DNA from: Enoplolaimus lenunculus
Lineage: Eukaryota > Nematoda > Enoplea > Enoplida > Thoracostomopsidae
Reading direction: 5' to 3'
Assembly (NCBI GenBank): GCA_030248215.1
Contig: JASANG010001403.1
Location: 1 to 64,000, forward strand
Length of the DNA: 64,000 nt
Numbering within the stretch: position 1 is the stretch's first letter; each line of letters begins with the position of its first letter. The notes under the pieces were generated by a model. That model had not been told where the DNA came from. It did no database searches and saw only the letters and a program-made list of their open reading frames with translations. Shown one piece after another: positions 42,580-54,352 of this stretch. The translations under genes and the position numbers were made by a program.

Positions 42580-44011
42580 CATTGCGAATTGTACAGCCAT
42601 TGCGAATTGTATTACCGCATTCTTGCAGCAAATTTTGAAACATTACCAAAAATAAACACCGTTCACTCTGCTCGACAACTGAACATCGGTGGGCGGGTGA
42701 CATAAGACGTGTTTGTACACACTGTTCTACTAACATTAGCTTATAACCTCAGCCAAACATTAATCCGTTCTGTCCATTAATAATTATATTATAGATTTGT
42801 TAAGGTTGAATGAATAACTTGGTTATCGCTAAGGTTCAAATTAATTAATGGCTTTCGCCGACTTAAACATAGATCCAAATCCAGCACAGGTGTGCATCAT
42901 TTGGAATTGGAATCGGATCATAAGATGAACGTGAATTTATAGTTCTAAGTGGTCTCAAAATGAGTTTTGAGCGTTCCAACCAGAACTTAAAAGAACAAGT
43001 AATTTGTGGTTGTGTTTTAGTCTCGACTACCGTACGTTTGTAAGCGTTTCTCGTTCTTGTAGCTTGTGCAAGGCGCAGGGAAAGCATTTTCAATTTCGAG
43101 CGATCGATCTTGAATTCCCGTTTGAGCTTCGCCTGTGATCGTTGCCGGGGATGCAAGAATTTTTGTTTCATTCCGCTCTCTTCTCGCTCGCTACGCTCTT
43201 GAGTTTTGGTGCCCCCATCCTGAAGGTTGGGTGGAACCCCCGTTATCAGCTCCGGCGCTGCGCGCACGTATGTCGCCAAAAGAACGCCTTTTTAGCTACG
43301 TCATTGTCTAATTGTTATTTAGACGAAAGGTTTTTGTCATAAAAATGCTTTGGAAATATATACACTTACAGTTGGCACGTGGTATACCAAAGATTTTCAA
43401 AACTTTCTAAAAGTTTAAAATTATCACTATTATACTAATAGGCCGGATTCTCAGCAATTACCAGGAGTTCCGGTTGTAAATTCTACTGGAACAGCCGCCG
43501 GAAGTCGGGGTTCTGCCTGAGTCAGAGCAGTGGCCAGATATCCGGTTACACATTTGTGCGCCGTGTATAACGGCTTTTGGTTTTTATGCGAATTTATTGA
43601 TTACCAAATAATATTAACTTGACAACTTCGCTGAACACAATTTTTCGAAATCGTCTGAGGTTGTGAAATTTGGACAACTCCGTAATACTGGCCGCTATCT
43701 TAGTGATATTTCTATCTGCTATTCGTCGTAAAACAAAATACAAACTTTTCATTCTGTTCAAATTTTGCAAATTTTATATACATTTCGGCTATGCGATTTT
43801 TAGTGGTCAAAGATTTGTCGAATTTAGTTTTTGGTTCGAATTTCGATACGTCTTGTATTATTCAGCCAAGTCGATGTTCGCATCCTGGAATTATGACCCA
43901 ATTGTACAGCTTTATTGCTCAGTTTATTCAATTAAACATGTCAACAGTTTCAATTTTTACAACGTCAACCTATCCTCATAGTGACGAAGCATTGAGGTTA
44001 ATTCGATATAA

Positions 44012-45112
44012 TGCGCTGTTGATATTGTTGGCTTATATTCTTTGTCAGACCTGACATCGTTTCAGAATACAGTAACAATATTGCCTCCTGTGTCTGCTGT
44101 GCAAACAGGCGTTTTGCTAAATAGATTTGAGTCAAGTAACATTTCACCAATGGTCTTATTGACTCCACAAACGGGCGTATTATTATTTGGAACAAGTTTT
44201 TTCGTAGTGATTATGTTTATAATTTTTGAAATTTCTGGCGTTCAAACGTTCAAATTAAGCCCATACGGCAGAAGTAATTTGAAGGCTTTTTTCGCGATCA
44301 GTCGTAAACATGGCGCATCTCAAAAAGATGCGTTGCGTTTGTATGTCCAGCGACTGCTGTCAGTTCAGCAGACGCTGTTCCAACTACATTATGCGCTGAA
44401 CTTCCAGTTACGGCTTCTGATGCAATATTGCCGCAAGTCAACGTTGCCGTTCATAATATCAGTTGTGTTTGCTCGGTTTGTACTGTTACGTTATTATAAA
44501 AAATGTTGTACACGACGAATTATTGCAGATGTTGCTGGTCATGGTTCAATTCAATATAGGCATGACTTAGTTCAACTCTACGAACAAGGATACTCGTTTT
44601 ACTCGATTCACGAAACGTACGCTGGGTATTAACGGTCACTGACCGAAGTTACTCGAACGCTATTAACTGGTGTAACTAAATTTTCACAGGACACCGGCCA
44701 AATGTTACAAATAGTTAGCAAACAGCCAGGATCGGTTTTCGTCGGGGTACCAAAAATTTACGCGTTATCTGCACAAATTCAGTATCCTAATTTAGAATTT
44801 TACATACTGCATGATGTACTACAATTTCATGCTTGTTTAATGCTTGCCGACTTTCAAGCTGACTTGATTCCAATTTTATCATCAGTTAGCCAGCGTATAT
44901 CTGAACACGGTGTTATGATAAGCATTTTTGCTAGGATGCGGTCTAGAAAACATAACGCAATGTATCGAAAGTTGCCAATTTTTCCAGGGAAAGTCACACT
45001 GAAACGTTTGTACGGTTTTTTGACACTCCAAACTATTCTCCTATCTTCGATTATTATTTTATTTATTGCTGAAATTGTGCTATTAAAACTCATGCTTATA
45101 AAACGGTCGTGA
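44012..45112 (+). pseudogene. Interrupted membrane-protein frame, layout like the C-terminal half of an ionotropic receptor
   Basis: One reading frame is open from 44012 to the TGA at 45110-45112 except for a single TAA at 44630-44632. About 360 codons is far longer than chance allows at this base composition. The same frame is also open at 43670-43978, with two stops between, so this may be the end of a larger or spliced gene. Visible parts: a hydrophobic segment (VLLFGTSFFVVIMFIIFEI), a second near FIISVVFARFVLL, a soluble stretch, and a final segment after FPGKVTLKRLYGF (LLSSIIILFIAEIVLL) just before a basic end. M1, M3, a ligand-lobe-sized soluble part and M4 would fit a divergent iGluR/IR-type channel. 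That is an inference from layout; I recognise no signature motif. It may be a pseudogene, or the TAA may lie in an intron, though I found no convincing splice pair keeping frame. Confidence 0.4.
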
Positions 45113-45123
45113 TGAAATGTGTA

Positions 45124-45286
45124 CACTGCAAAAAATGGTGATTCACATTGACTCTCTCTCCGGCATAGGCTTTTCGGGACTACACAAATTAAGTCATATT
45201 CGATTCCGCCAGAGTCAAATTCGACCTCACTGCCAAAAAAGCCTATTTCGGAGAGAGTCAAATTTGACTCACCGTTTTTTGCAGTT
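45124..45286. mobile_element. Family C palindromic MITE
   Basis: CACTGCAAAAAATGGTGATT to ACTCACCGTTTTTTGCAG, with the CCGAAATAGGCTTTTCGGGA block near the left end and its complement near the right. It follows the receptor-like frame directly. Confidence 0.82.
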
Positions 45287-45860
45287 TGTTCAAAGAACTG
45301 TTTACTAGTGAAGGGTATCGGATATTTTTTCGCATTCGGATTTCTGGCAATGCTTACCGAATATTTATCCACATATTTGGATATATATTTTTCAGCGTAT
45401 GCATATTCTAATATTCGTGTATTAGCCGTACATCCGCATATCCGGTGCATATATAAATGCTTTTCACCATTATTGAATAGTGAAATTCGATGCCTTAAAA
45501 TTGTCAGTTAATATTGCAACAGGGGTTCGTGTGAAATTACTATTGTGAAACAGAAACATGGACGAGGGTTGAAAAAATGTTTACAGGTTCGTATTTTGTA
45601 CAAAATCAATGAATGGCAATTTTGTAAATCATTACCTAACCGAATGATGATTATTTTGGCATTGCTGCAAATTATATATTAATTAAATTGTTTTTCAGAA
45701 CGGTAGAAGCAATCTTGCTTAAGTTTATTAACTACTTTGTCTGTGGTTTTTAAAAATCAAATTGTTGGAGTAAGCGTACAATGTAAAAAGCAGATTTTCA
45801 ATAAACTGTAGCTTGCATGTCTCCGGCTAAACATCTAAAATAACAGTCATCCTATACGCC

Positions 45861-46344
45861 AGAGTTGCGCTATACTGTTTTTGACGTGCGGCGCTGTCCG
45901 GCGTCGTCCGTCACCCGTATGGCGACGTCCGTCACACGTACGACGTCGTCCGTCACCGTACGGCGCCGTCCGTCACCCGTACGACGTCGTCCGTCACCGT
46001 ACGGCGCAGTCCGTCACTCGTACGGCGCCGTCCGTCACTCGTACGGCGCCGTCCGTCACTCGTACGGCGCCGTCCGTCACTCGTACGGCGCCGTCCGTCA
46101 CTCGTACGGCGCCGTCCGTCACTCGTACGGCGCCGTCCGTCACTCGTACGGCGCCGTCCGTCACTCGTACGGCGCCGTCCGTCACTCGTACGGCGCCGTC
46201 CGTCACACGTACGGCGCCGTCCGTCACCCATACGGCGCCGTCCGTCACAGTGCGGTATCATACGCAAATAACTCACGGACGATAACGTATGGTGACGGAC
46301 GGCGCCATACGGACAGCGCCAGACGTCAAGCATAGCGCAACCCT
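45861..46344. mobile_element. MITE with internal 21-bp GC-rich minisatellite (family M)
   Basis: Terminal repeats AGAGTTGCGCTATACTG and, reversed, AGGGTTGCGCTATGCTTG, each followed by GACGT and CGGCGCTGTCCG. Between about 45885 and 46250 lie about 17 units of 21 bp built on TACGGCGCCGTCCGTCACT; about nine from 46021 are nearly identical. The repeats give open frames on both strands with no protein character. A partial relative is in an MNX intron. Confidence 0.85.
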
Positions 46345-46404
46345 TATTCTATATGTCTGTTCAGCTCGTACGTTTCCACCTATTGCCCTTAACAAAAATT
46401 ACCA

Positions 46405-46470
46405 TAGAAGCGAGTCAGATTGACTTTCTCCGAAATAGGCTTTTCATGACTGCACAAACTTAGTCAAACT
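46405..46470. mobile_element. Family C MITE, left-half fragment
   Basis: GCGAGTCAGATTGACTTTCT, CCGAAATAGGCTTTTCATGA and CTTAGTCAAACTCAC match the left half. No right half. Confidence 0.55.
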
Positions 46471-46543
46471 CACAACTCACGTCTGGTGGCAATTTCGCAT
46501 GTATATGTATTTACTATTCGAGAGTTGCTCCTTGTACACTCTA

Positions 46544-46723
46544 CACTGAAACAAATGGTGAGTCAAATTGACTTTCTCCGAAACAGACTTTTCCTGACTA
46601 GACAAACTGAGTCAAAATTCGTCTCAATTGGACTCTGGCGGAGTCTAATTTTGACTCAGTTTGTGTAGTCAGGAAAAGCCTATTTCGAAGAAAGTCAATT
46701 TGACTCACCATTTTATTGCAGTG
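46544..46723. mobile_element. Family C palindromic MITE, TA-flanked
   Basis: CACTGAAACAAATGGTGAGT to TTATTGCAGTG with TA on both sides. Internal GGACTCTGGCGGAGTC. Nearly complete mirror symmetry. Confidence 0.82.
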
Positions 46724-47944
46724 TATATACTACTACGTGGGAATGAAAAAGGGTTAAACTTGCTCTACATTCAGTATGGCCACGGTTGATCCATTGTTTT
46801 ATTTGGTATATCAATCGGCTGTCAGCTGAATGTGAGACGTGAACTTTGCCTAAAGCTGTTCACAACAAATATACTGAGGCTTGAGCACCGTTAAACAAGA
46901 GCCTTCGAAGATAAGGAGAGAATTTGTGGAAAAGCAATATTTCACAGCCCAAGAGTATAATTTTGTTCCTCAGCTTTATTTGCGACTTTCAAGGTTTCGT
47001 TCAATTGAGCATTCGGTGCAAACGCTTAATTGCCAACTCAAAACTATTACAGCATTATTAACCTTGCTTATATGCAGTTTTCGCCCGAGTCTGCTTTAAT
47101 AATGTGAAAATATAGTGCGCAGTATTCATTAAGTTTTATGTTATTTGGCCAGTGCCGGAGCAGACACGGGTGAGGCCCGCAAACTCTAGGGAGTGGGACC
47201 CCTAACGTAGAGGTGGATCCGGAATTTAACGCTGTTTGATGGGAAATTGTCCGAACTCACGCTCGTGTTTAATGACTGTGAGGACACACTTCCAAAAACA
47301 GTTTCACACAAATGTTGCAAAATGGTGGATGTAAAAAGTCAACGCATCATTTGGTTTTTTTGACATCTTCTGCTAAAGTCGCTGAACAGCTCGTATTTTA
47401 GGTAAAAAGCTTATACAATCTTCATATGCTCCAGCCAGTCGGGACAGCAGACGGCACACCTCACTCCAAATGTGTTTTTATTACCATTATTGAATGTTTC
47501 ATTTCGAGTGCGTTATTTTTTCGTATGAAAAATTGTAGGCCAACGTGTGTAGCGAGCGAGAAAATTTGTTAACATTTAGTAACCTGTTGGTTATTTTACG
47601 GTCTGTGTACTATGTGAAACTATAAAAAAACCACGGCAAATTAGAATAGTGTCAAAAACTCGCGAACAGGAAGCCAGACGCATTTAAAAACTTCGGCGGT
47701 TTTTGTTTCAACCGGTTGGTTGTGGGTCCCCGCAAATGGGGGTAATGGGGATGGCTACTCTGGCCAAGTATTTGACTGCGCGTTAATAACATAATAACGA
47801 AAGCAAAATATATTTATGTTTATAGATAAACATATTATTTTTGATAAACAACATATAAACGCAAAATTGGATGATTCAATGTTCCACTCAAGCCACGCTT
47901 CCTCAACAGGAACCAAAACCGAAGTTGTTTATTGAAATTTAGTA
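46724..47944. other. Intergenic, nothing recognised
   Basis: A 72-codon frame near 46881-47099 and GC-rich patches near 47150-47220 and 47715-47760 stand out. None can be tied to a family. Confidence 0.35.
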
Positions 47945-48157
47945 CACTGCAAAAAATAGTGAGTCAAATTGACTCTCTCCGAAATAGGCTTTTCCTGACT
48001 GCACAAACTGAATCAAAATTCGACTCAACCAGAGTCAAATGTGCGACTCAGTGAATCGATTTAGACTCAGGCGGAGTCAAATTTTGACTCAGATTGTGTA
48101 GTCTCAGGAAAAGCCTATTTCGGAGCGAGTCAATTGACTCACGATATTTTTGCAGTG
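47945..48157. mobile_element. Family C palindromic MITE
   Basis: CACTGCAAAAAATAGTGAGT to ATATTTTTGCAGTG. The symmetry extends into the flanks (TTTAGTA and TACTAAA). Confidence 0.82.
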
Positions 48158-48669
48158 TACTAAAACTGCGCGTTTGGCTTCTGGCTCGCATTACGCTTGA
48201 TCATTTTTTTTACATACCGCATACCCAGTGTTATGATTTCTGAATCTGCTACTCGGCAAACGATCATAGAATACTGCACAATACTGTTGAAATAATACTT
48301 AATATGGTAAATAACAGTTTGACGCACGGAAGTACAGAGACAGAAAGTTATCAAAAAATAGGTAAAGTATCATTTTTACATGAAAGACAAAACGTTTTTT
48401 TGTCGATTTTTTTCTCTTCGTGTCAGCGCCGTCTGCAAAAATTTATTCATTTTGAAGTACATTTGAATATATTTTAGCAACATTTAATAGAAGAAGAATT
48501 GGTGAAATTGCACTACTACTATTTTTTGCAGAGTTTGCCGGGGTCAAATGGTTTTCGATGATCAATGTAGTATATAGACATTTTCGAAATGTTGGATGTT
48601 CAGCACCACATTGAGTATATAAAATTACAGAGGTTTTCGGCTCAAAACCGATTCATCGCGATCAACTGG

Positions 48670-48943
48670 CCAATGTAAAGAACAGGGGCGGAACAGTATT
48701 GTAAGCGTATTCTTAAGCCTACGCCTAAGCCTAAACCTAAGCCTAAACGCCTAAACGTAACAATGAGCATATTGCTATTAAGCCTAAGCCTAAGCCTAAA
48801 CGGAAGCCTAAGCGTAAGAATGAAAATATTCCTAAGCGTAAGCCTAAAGCCTAAGTTAAGCCAAAAAATTAGTCGACAGCTTAAGCGTACTCTTTTCTAG
48901 TCCCACAGAAAAACGTTCCGCCGCTGATCTTTACGTGGCCTGA
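48670..48943. mobile_element. Family B MITE with TTAGGC interior
   Basis: GGCCAATGTAAAGAACAGGG at the left; right end, reversed, GGCCACGTAAAGATCAGCGG. Three CCTAAGCC arrays are separated by AATGAGCATATTG-type spacers, then AGTCGACAGCTTAAGC and TCTAGTCCCACAGAAA. Confidence 0.82.
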
Positions 48944-49422
48944 CCAACTTAGAGAACATTTAGCCACCTGAGTAAATTTTTAATTTGCTGTTGAATGCGA
49001 GGATGTCAGGTAACGAGCGTAACCTGTTTTAGACATTTGCAGCAACGACCTTTTAGCTGCTAAGCTGTAGCTGTTGATCATGAACAAACCGGACATATGA
49101 GCTGGTTTTACAAAACCCAGCGTGAATGATGTAACGGACCATGAAAAGGTCAGCATTCTTACAGAGCACAAACTACTTTAGGATGAACATGCGTGGCATT
49201 ACAAGACTTACAGGCAAAGATAAAACATTCCTAGGGAGGCGAAGCAAAGTTTGTTGCTGAGTAACCCTTTATTCAATTGTGTCGCATCTCTTATCATTTT
49301 AGCATGCGTTTACAAAACTTAAATGCATCATAAAGTTCGTAAAGATACAGTAATGGTTAACATATGTACGGCTGTACGAATGCGTAATTGTCATTTTTGA
49401 ATCGTGGTTCAACCCGGGTCGA

Positions 49423-52400
49423 ATGTCGGCAACCAGCAGTGGTCAAAAGCGACCACGGCGCAACAGTCGACACAACAGCCAACAGTATTCGAAACGTGAC
49501 CGCAAATTGAAATCTGTTGACGAGGTTAGTGCTTTACTGCCAAAAACGTCACTATAGTAGCCGTATTCTCAAATGAATGTAGCATCTATACTAGTTGGTG
49601 ATTATAGGTCGTGTAGATTATGAACCAAATAGCTATAAACTTTAATATTTCTTATATTAGCCTGTTGCGTTTCACTGAATTTGAAGGAAAATAAAAGACT
49701 ACGCGCTGATGGAGTGGTCATTGGTTGATAAAGGTTTTCAATTTTGTTGCGTTTATTTGAAAAAAGTCAACAATCTTTCGAAAATTGCTGTGATAGCGTA
49801 TATTTATTACATCGCAGAGGCTAAACAAACAGCTCTAGAAACCGAGTTGAACGGGCAAACATTACAAAAATATTATGTCAGTGCCGCGACAGATATTAAC
49901 CGAACTGTGGTCTTAAATATCGAATTTTTCAATAATTCACATTTGGGCATGGAATGATCAGGGCATGTCATCAGAAGCTCTCAAATATGCAAAAGTTTCA
50001 AAATGCAAGCAGTTTTGGACAAACGCCAGATAAGGGTGGGATAATCGATCACGCAGACAGCGAATGAATTTTTTCCATTTTTTCCATTTTTTCCGGAAAA
50101 AATGGAAAAAATCCATTTGTTCCGGTCATAATTTTTTTCCCAAAAAAACAACCCTAGTTTTATCACAGTCAATACACGCTAAATTCAGTGTCAAATGCTG
50201 ACAATGCATAATTCATTCGTTGATTATCGAAACCTTTTCGGTCAATGTAAATTGGAAGCATCATAAAAAACTGGCAGACGTAAATTTGACTACTAGCAGA
50301 ACTTGGATTGAAGACGGTATCAACGGTGTTTAATTATTTCCGGTGATAAACGTAGCATGACATATAAAAAGAGCCAATGTTACTTTAAGAGGCGTAACAG
50401 TAGATTAAGCGCATTCCTAAGCAAGCCTAAGCCTCAGGCTAAGCGTTGCAAGAATGTATTCCTAAGCCTAAGCATAAGCAAAAAATGTAATCTAGAATCT
50501 AAACTTACTCTTTTATAGACCCATTTGAAACCTGGACGCCCCTTAAAGTAACATGGCCAAAAAACTATCTACTACCTAATATTCAAGTCAACACAGTCTC
50601 AGTTTTAGTGTGCGTGACAGTCAAAATGTTTCAGCGTTACGAAATAAAATGCAATTTTGTTCGATTAATCATGGCCTTAACCAGCAGTTGATGATAATCC
50701 ATACTTCAACAAGAGTATGCAACTGGGTACATTCTGTGTAGAAAACAATGTAACCCGGGACGCGTTGCGTTTTTATTCTACCCCCCTTTGTTTAGAGGGG
50801 GACACTCTGTGCGAACCATAATACTTTATGTATCCGGCATCAAAAATAGCTACGCTTGCAGTTTAATTTAGCGTTATTGCATGTGACACCGAGCGCCCTT
50901 TGAACCAGGCGGGATCGGTCAAAAACGCAACGCCTGGTGGTACATTTTGTATCGCGCGGAACCCCAAGATTAACCGACTCTTGTATATTATGCACTCTTG
51001 CTTTAGCATACGGTGTTGGATTTTAACTGGTGCATATTTTTGCATGTTGATTAGGTATTAATTTTGGTTCATTATATATTTCCAGGATATTGAATTTCCG
51101 ACTGGTTCTGTGGACAGTTATGTAGAGCGTAAGAAACAAAACTGTCGCCGACACAGCGCACGCAACAATGCAACTGATAGCGATATGCCACCCATTCCTA
51201 AAAAGTAAGTTTTCTTCCGGCGGAATTGAATCTTATACTCTATTTTTGATTCCGGTCTGCCATAGAGGATGTGCTTAGATCGGGCGAATATAAGACGGTC
51301 ACGCAGATGCCTGGCCACAGCAGTCGTCCCAACCGTGGTTAAAATTAAAATTTTGTACTAAAGATTTCGTATCAAAGTTTCACGTTTGTCATCTTTGTCG
51401 CTTCGCTCGCGGGTTTTTTAACTATTAGCATGTGAGCCCCGAGTAACACAATTTTTGCACTCGGCGATGCTGGACACCATAGTTTAATTTTGAGCACAAT
51501 TCAACAATTTTAAAATACAAATCATTTATCATCAAATGATTTCAAAATAAATCGGCCGATGGGCCCATGTTATACTTTAAGGGGCGTCCAGGTTTTTGGT
51601 GGGTAAAGTAGGTTTATATTCTAGATTACATTTTTTGCTTAGGTTTAGGCTTAGGCTTAGGAACTCATTTTTTGCAACGTTTAGGCTTAGGCTTAAGCTT
51701 AGGAATACGCTTAATCTACTGTTAAGTGCCTTAAAGTAAAATTGGCCCGATCGATGCATAAATCCTGCATTATTTTAGAGACTACGAAGACAGTACGGAA
51801 GAGTCACCGGGTCAAACTCGAACTTGGAATCGTCGTGCCTCTGCAGCGGTTTCAACTGAACCGTCACTCAATCAGCGTTCATTGAGTTGCCGTACAACAG
51901 TGGCTTCCGAAAAATCTCGACGTCGCGCCCTATCAGCTGCAGCGTACGCACGAAATCAAAATTGTCGAAAATTTATATCAGACGACGCGTCGTGTGAAGA
52001 AAGCGATGCCAGTGTATTTTGTCGCACGCAACAACAACAACAACAGCAGCAGGAGCAGCAGCAACGAATCATTTCGCGCAACATTGAAGGATCGACTAAT
52101 AAATCATATCCCTCCTACAATGCGCAAGCACAGGCGACAGTTTTGTGTCGTCGTATGTCTGTTGCTTCGCCTGGCAAATTGCGCGCTCGACGACGTCGAA
52201 GTGGCGGAGCGACTGAATATTCGCGCAAAATGGGTAGCTATGACACCAAACACAGCTACCGTAATAATGGAAGTAGTAGCAATGTTGATTCTGGATTTTC
52301 GTCAAATACACTATCATATTTAAGGTCTCCGATTCGGTCGCTGGGGTTAAGGAGATACGACGAACGATCGAGTGACAATTGCAGCCGGTCTCAGTGTGGT

Positions 52401-53486
52401 CATTTCAATAATTTTGCCAATTACAGACATCAGCTGCAGCAACGGCAACTCGATAACTGTAGCCGAATTTATGTGCCTTATGATGGACCAGCGTTATCCG
52501 ATTGTGATCAGTACGGTGTCCAGGCGAACCCTACTTCTGTAGGCTTACCGGTATCAGAAATGTGCGGTCCTGTAACGCGTGTGCCTCAATTTGCGTCCGC
52601 TGAATCTATGCCAACACAGATGCCACCGCCGTATTTCATCGAACCACGGGTGCCTGCCGCCGAAGTTAGTCTGCCTGTTGCAGAACAGCGTTACAGACCT
52701 CCAGGACACACGCTGAGTTTCACCATTTCTGCAAAAGAGCTTAAACAGCTTCATAAGCTTAAAGCATTCAAGAACGCTGACGATTTAGCTGTATCGTTAC
52801 ATCGAAAACATTCTCACAAACAACACGCAATAAAACGATCAAAAAGTTGTGATTTGGTGCCATTTAACAAGGTTCATTCAAATATGCCAGTCGCAGGTGA
52901 CCAATGCAGGCCTGTTTCAATACCGATGGCTCCTAGCGTTTGCTTGACGCTGCCACATCGAAGGCCGCCGTCTGCGCTGGCAGGTCGCGATTTTGCCATG
53001 CGCAACTCAACCTCAAATCCAATGCTAATGTTTTCGTTTAGTCCCATTTCAATACCGCACTCGTCAAATACCTCTGCGTTGGTGCCTTATAAATCGCATC
53101 CAATCAATGCAGTAGGCATACAAGAAGCTTGCCGCACACCTCATATGCTCGCGCCGCCGGAATTGCAATATTCCATGCCTCAATTAAATGGATCAACACC
53201 GCTACATCCTATACCTCAAACCGGTTTGCCAGACTTGGCTAATTCAACCGTAGTCCCTGTGATTAATACGGTGCGTGAAAATACTGCACTGTACCAAATT
53301 GCTGCTCCGGACGCAGATGTACGTAGTCGCCCTGTATTAAAACGAAAACTTGAATATTTGTCCGAAACTGCAAACTGCTATGACGTGTGTTGTAATTCTG
53401 GTCTCACCACTGCAATTTGGATAATATTGGTAATCATATTGTTAGGTTTAGTGGTTGGTTTAGTGCTTGGATTAACGTTGATTTGA
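49423..53486 (+). CDS. Unrecognised 642-residue protein with C-terminal membrane anchor
   Basis: Exons 49423-49524, 51086-51204 and 51779-53486; donors GTTAGT and GTAAGT, acceptors TTTCCAG and TTTTAG, phases consistent. The N-terminus is strongly basic (GQKRPRRNSRHNSQQ, then RKKQNCRRH). A run of glutamines lies in the first part of exon 3. The middle is low-complexity and rich in Ser, Asn, Tyr and Arg, then Pro. HTLSFTISAKELKQLHKLKA, a short charged block, is the only part that looks folded. The end is DVCCNSGLTTAIW followed by about 20 Val/Leu/Ile/Gly residues to the stop, so it should be tail-anchored, or a type II protein with a cytosolic body. I recognise no family. Intron 2 carries a family A MITE; a family B MITE begins about 30 bp after the stop. 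Further 5' exons cannot be excluded. Confidence 0.8.
50077..50112. repeat. Perfect 36-bp palindrome
   Basis: TTTTTTCCATTTTTTCC is mirrored by GGAAAAAATGGAAAAAA, with 18-bp arms and no spacer, in intron 1 of the tail-anchored protein gene. It could form a hairpin in RNA. Confidence 0.75.
50372..50556. mobile_element. Family A MITE with TTAGGC interior
   Basis: GCCAATGTTACTTTAAGAGG at the left; right end, reversed, GGCCATGTTACTTTAAGGGG. Internal GTAACAGTAGATTAAGCGCA, split CCTAAGCC arrays, AATGTAATCTAGAATC. The two ends match closely. Confidence 0.85.
51562..51752. mobile_element. Family A MITE with TTAGGC interior, intron 2 of the tail-anchored protein gene
   Basis: Left GGCCCATGTTATACTTTAAG and right, reversed, GGGCCAATTTTACTTTAAGG. 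The interior has two TTAGGC arrays around CATTTTTTGCAACG. It ends about 25 bp before the acceptor of exon 3 yet leaves it intact. Confidence 0.85.
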
Positions 53487-53516
53487 TGAAAAAAAATCAT
53501 TTTTTTTGCATTTTGG

Positions 53517-53829
53517 GGCCAATGTATAGAACAGGGACGGATCGTTTTCCGGCGCGGCTGTAATACAGTCAGTTAAAGCTTTAGACTAACTTTTTTGCTT
53601 AGGCTTAGGCTTAGGAATAAACTCATTCTTATGCTTAGGCTTAGACTTAGGAGTAAACCATTCTTACGCTTAGGCTTAGGCTTAGGAATAAGCTCATTCT
53701 TACGCTTAGGCTTAGGCTTAGGCTTAGGCTTAGGCTTAGGCTTAGGCTTAGGCTTAGGCTTAGGCTTAGGCTTAGGCTTAGGAATATGCTTAAATACACT
53801 GCCGCCCCGGTTCTTTACATTGGCCCATT
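53517..53829. mobile_element. Family B MITE with long pure TTAGGC run
   Basis: GGCCAATGTATAGAACAGGG to its mirror CCGGTTCTTTACATTGGCC. The interior holds several TTAGGC blocks; the last, about 53702-53781, is some 13 uninterrupted hexamers. Confidence 0.88.
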
Positions 53830-54352
53830 GTGGACACAAAACAACAGTAAATTTTTGATCTGAAACTGATTGAACATAAAGGTTGGTGGGATTTGAAACG
53901 AGGTATACTTATCTCATTTTCTAGATTTTTCAGTAGTTTTCACTCGCGCCGACAAAGGATAACTTTGTTCATAACGAAGAGTTTCATTCATGTAAGGAGT
54001 CTTCTTCCAACTTCCGACCATGTTTTGTTATATGAGTTCTATGAATGATTGGTTTAAGGTAAAAAGTAGTACCAGACCTTTCATTTCAATTCAAATGTAT
54101 TCGATGTTACCGGAGCTAAATGTAGCAGTAGTGGCAGGCCCGGAGCCAGAGAGAGGGACAGTGGTGCTTATCCCTTAGATAAATTTTGACCCCTAGAAAA
54201 GTTTCATCCACGCTTGTAAAAGTTTGTTATTTCAACTGCATGATCCTCATAAAATGTTTTTGGGCCGCCCTAGCAGGTGGTTGAAGTGGTTTCTGGCCTG
54301 GGTTGATGTACAGAGTGCGACACCTATTGCTTAAGAACGTAACTGCATGCTA

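Larger units (their letters stand above)
39794..43600. other. Gene-poor stretch with degraded elements
   Basis: Holds family E-like CCGGAGCCGGA pieces (about 40055-40345, 43440-43510), a family A element, a direct repeat pair and a family J element. A 138-codon minus-strand frame at 42863-43279 resembles no protein I know. Confidence 0.4.

Noticed and set aside
42863-43279. 138-codon minus-strand frame with many charged residues
   Set aside because: No recognisable domain or splice partner; locally higher GC lowers stop frequency.
44854-45450. 198-codon minus-strand frame
   Set aside because: Runs antisense to the receptor-like frame and into a family C element; the plus-strand frame is the better explanation.
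45865-46335. Four frames of 84-156 codons with repeating Ser-Val-Thr or Asp-Gly-Ala units
   Set aside because: They are translations of the 21-bp minisatellite, open on both strands because the unit lacks stops.
53573-53858. Overlapping 87-88 codon frames on both strands (Lys-Pro and Leu-Gly repeats)
   Set aside because: Both come from the same TTAGGC run inside a family B element.
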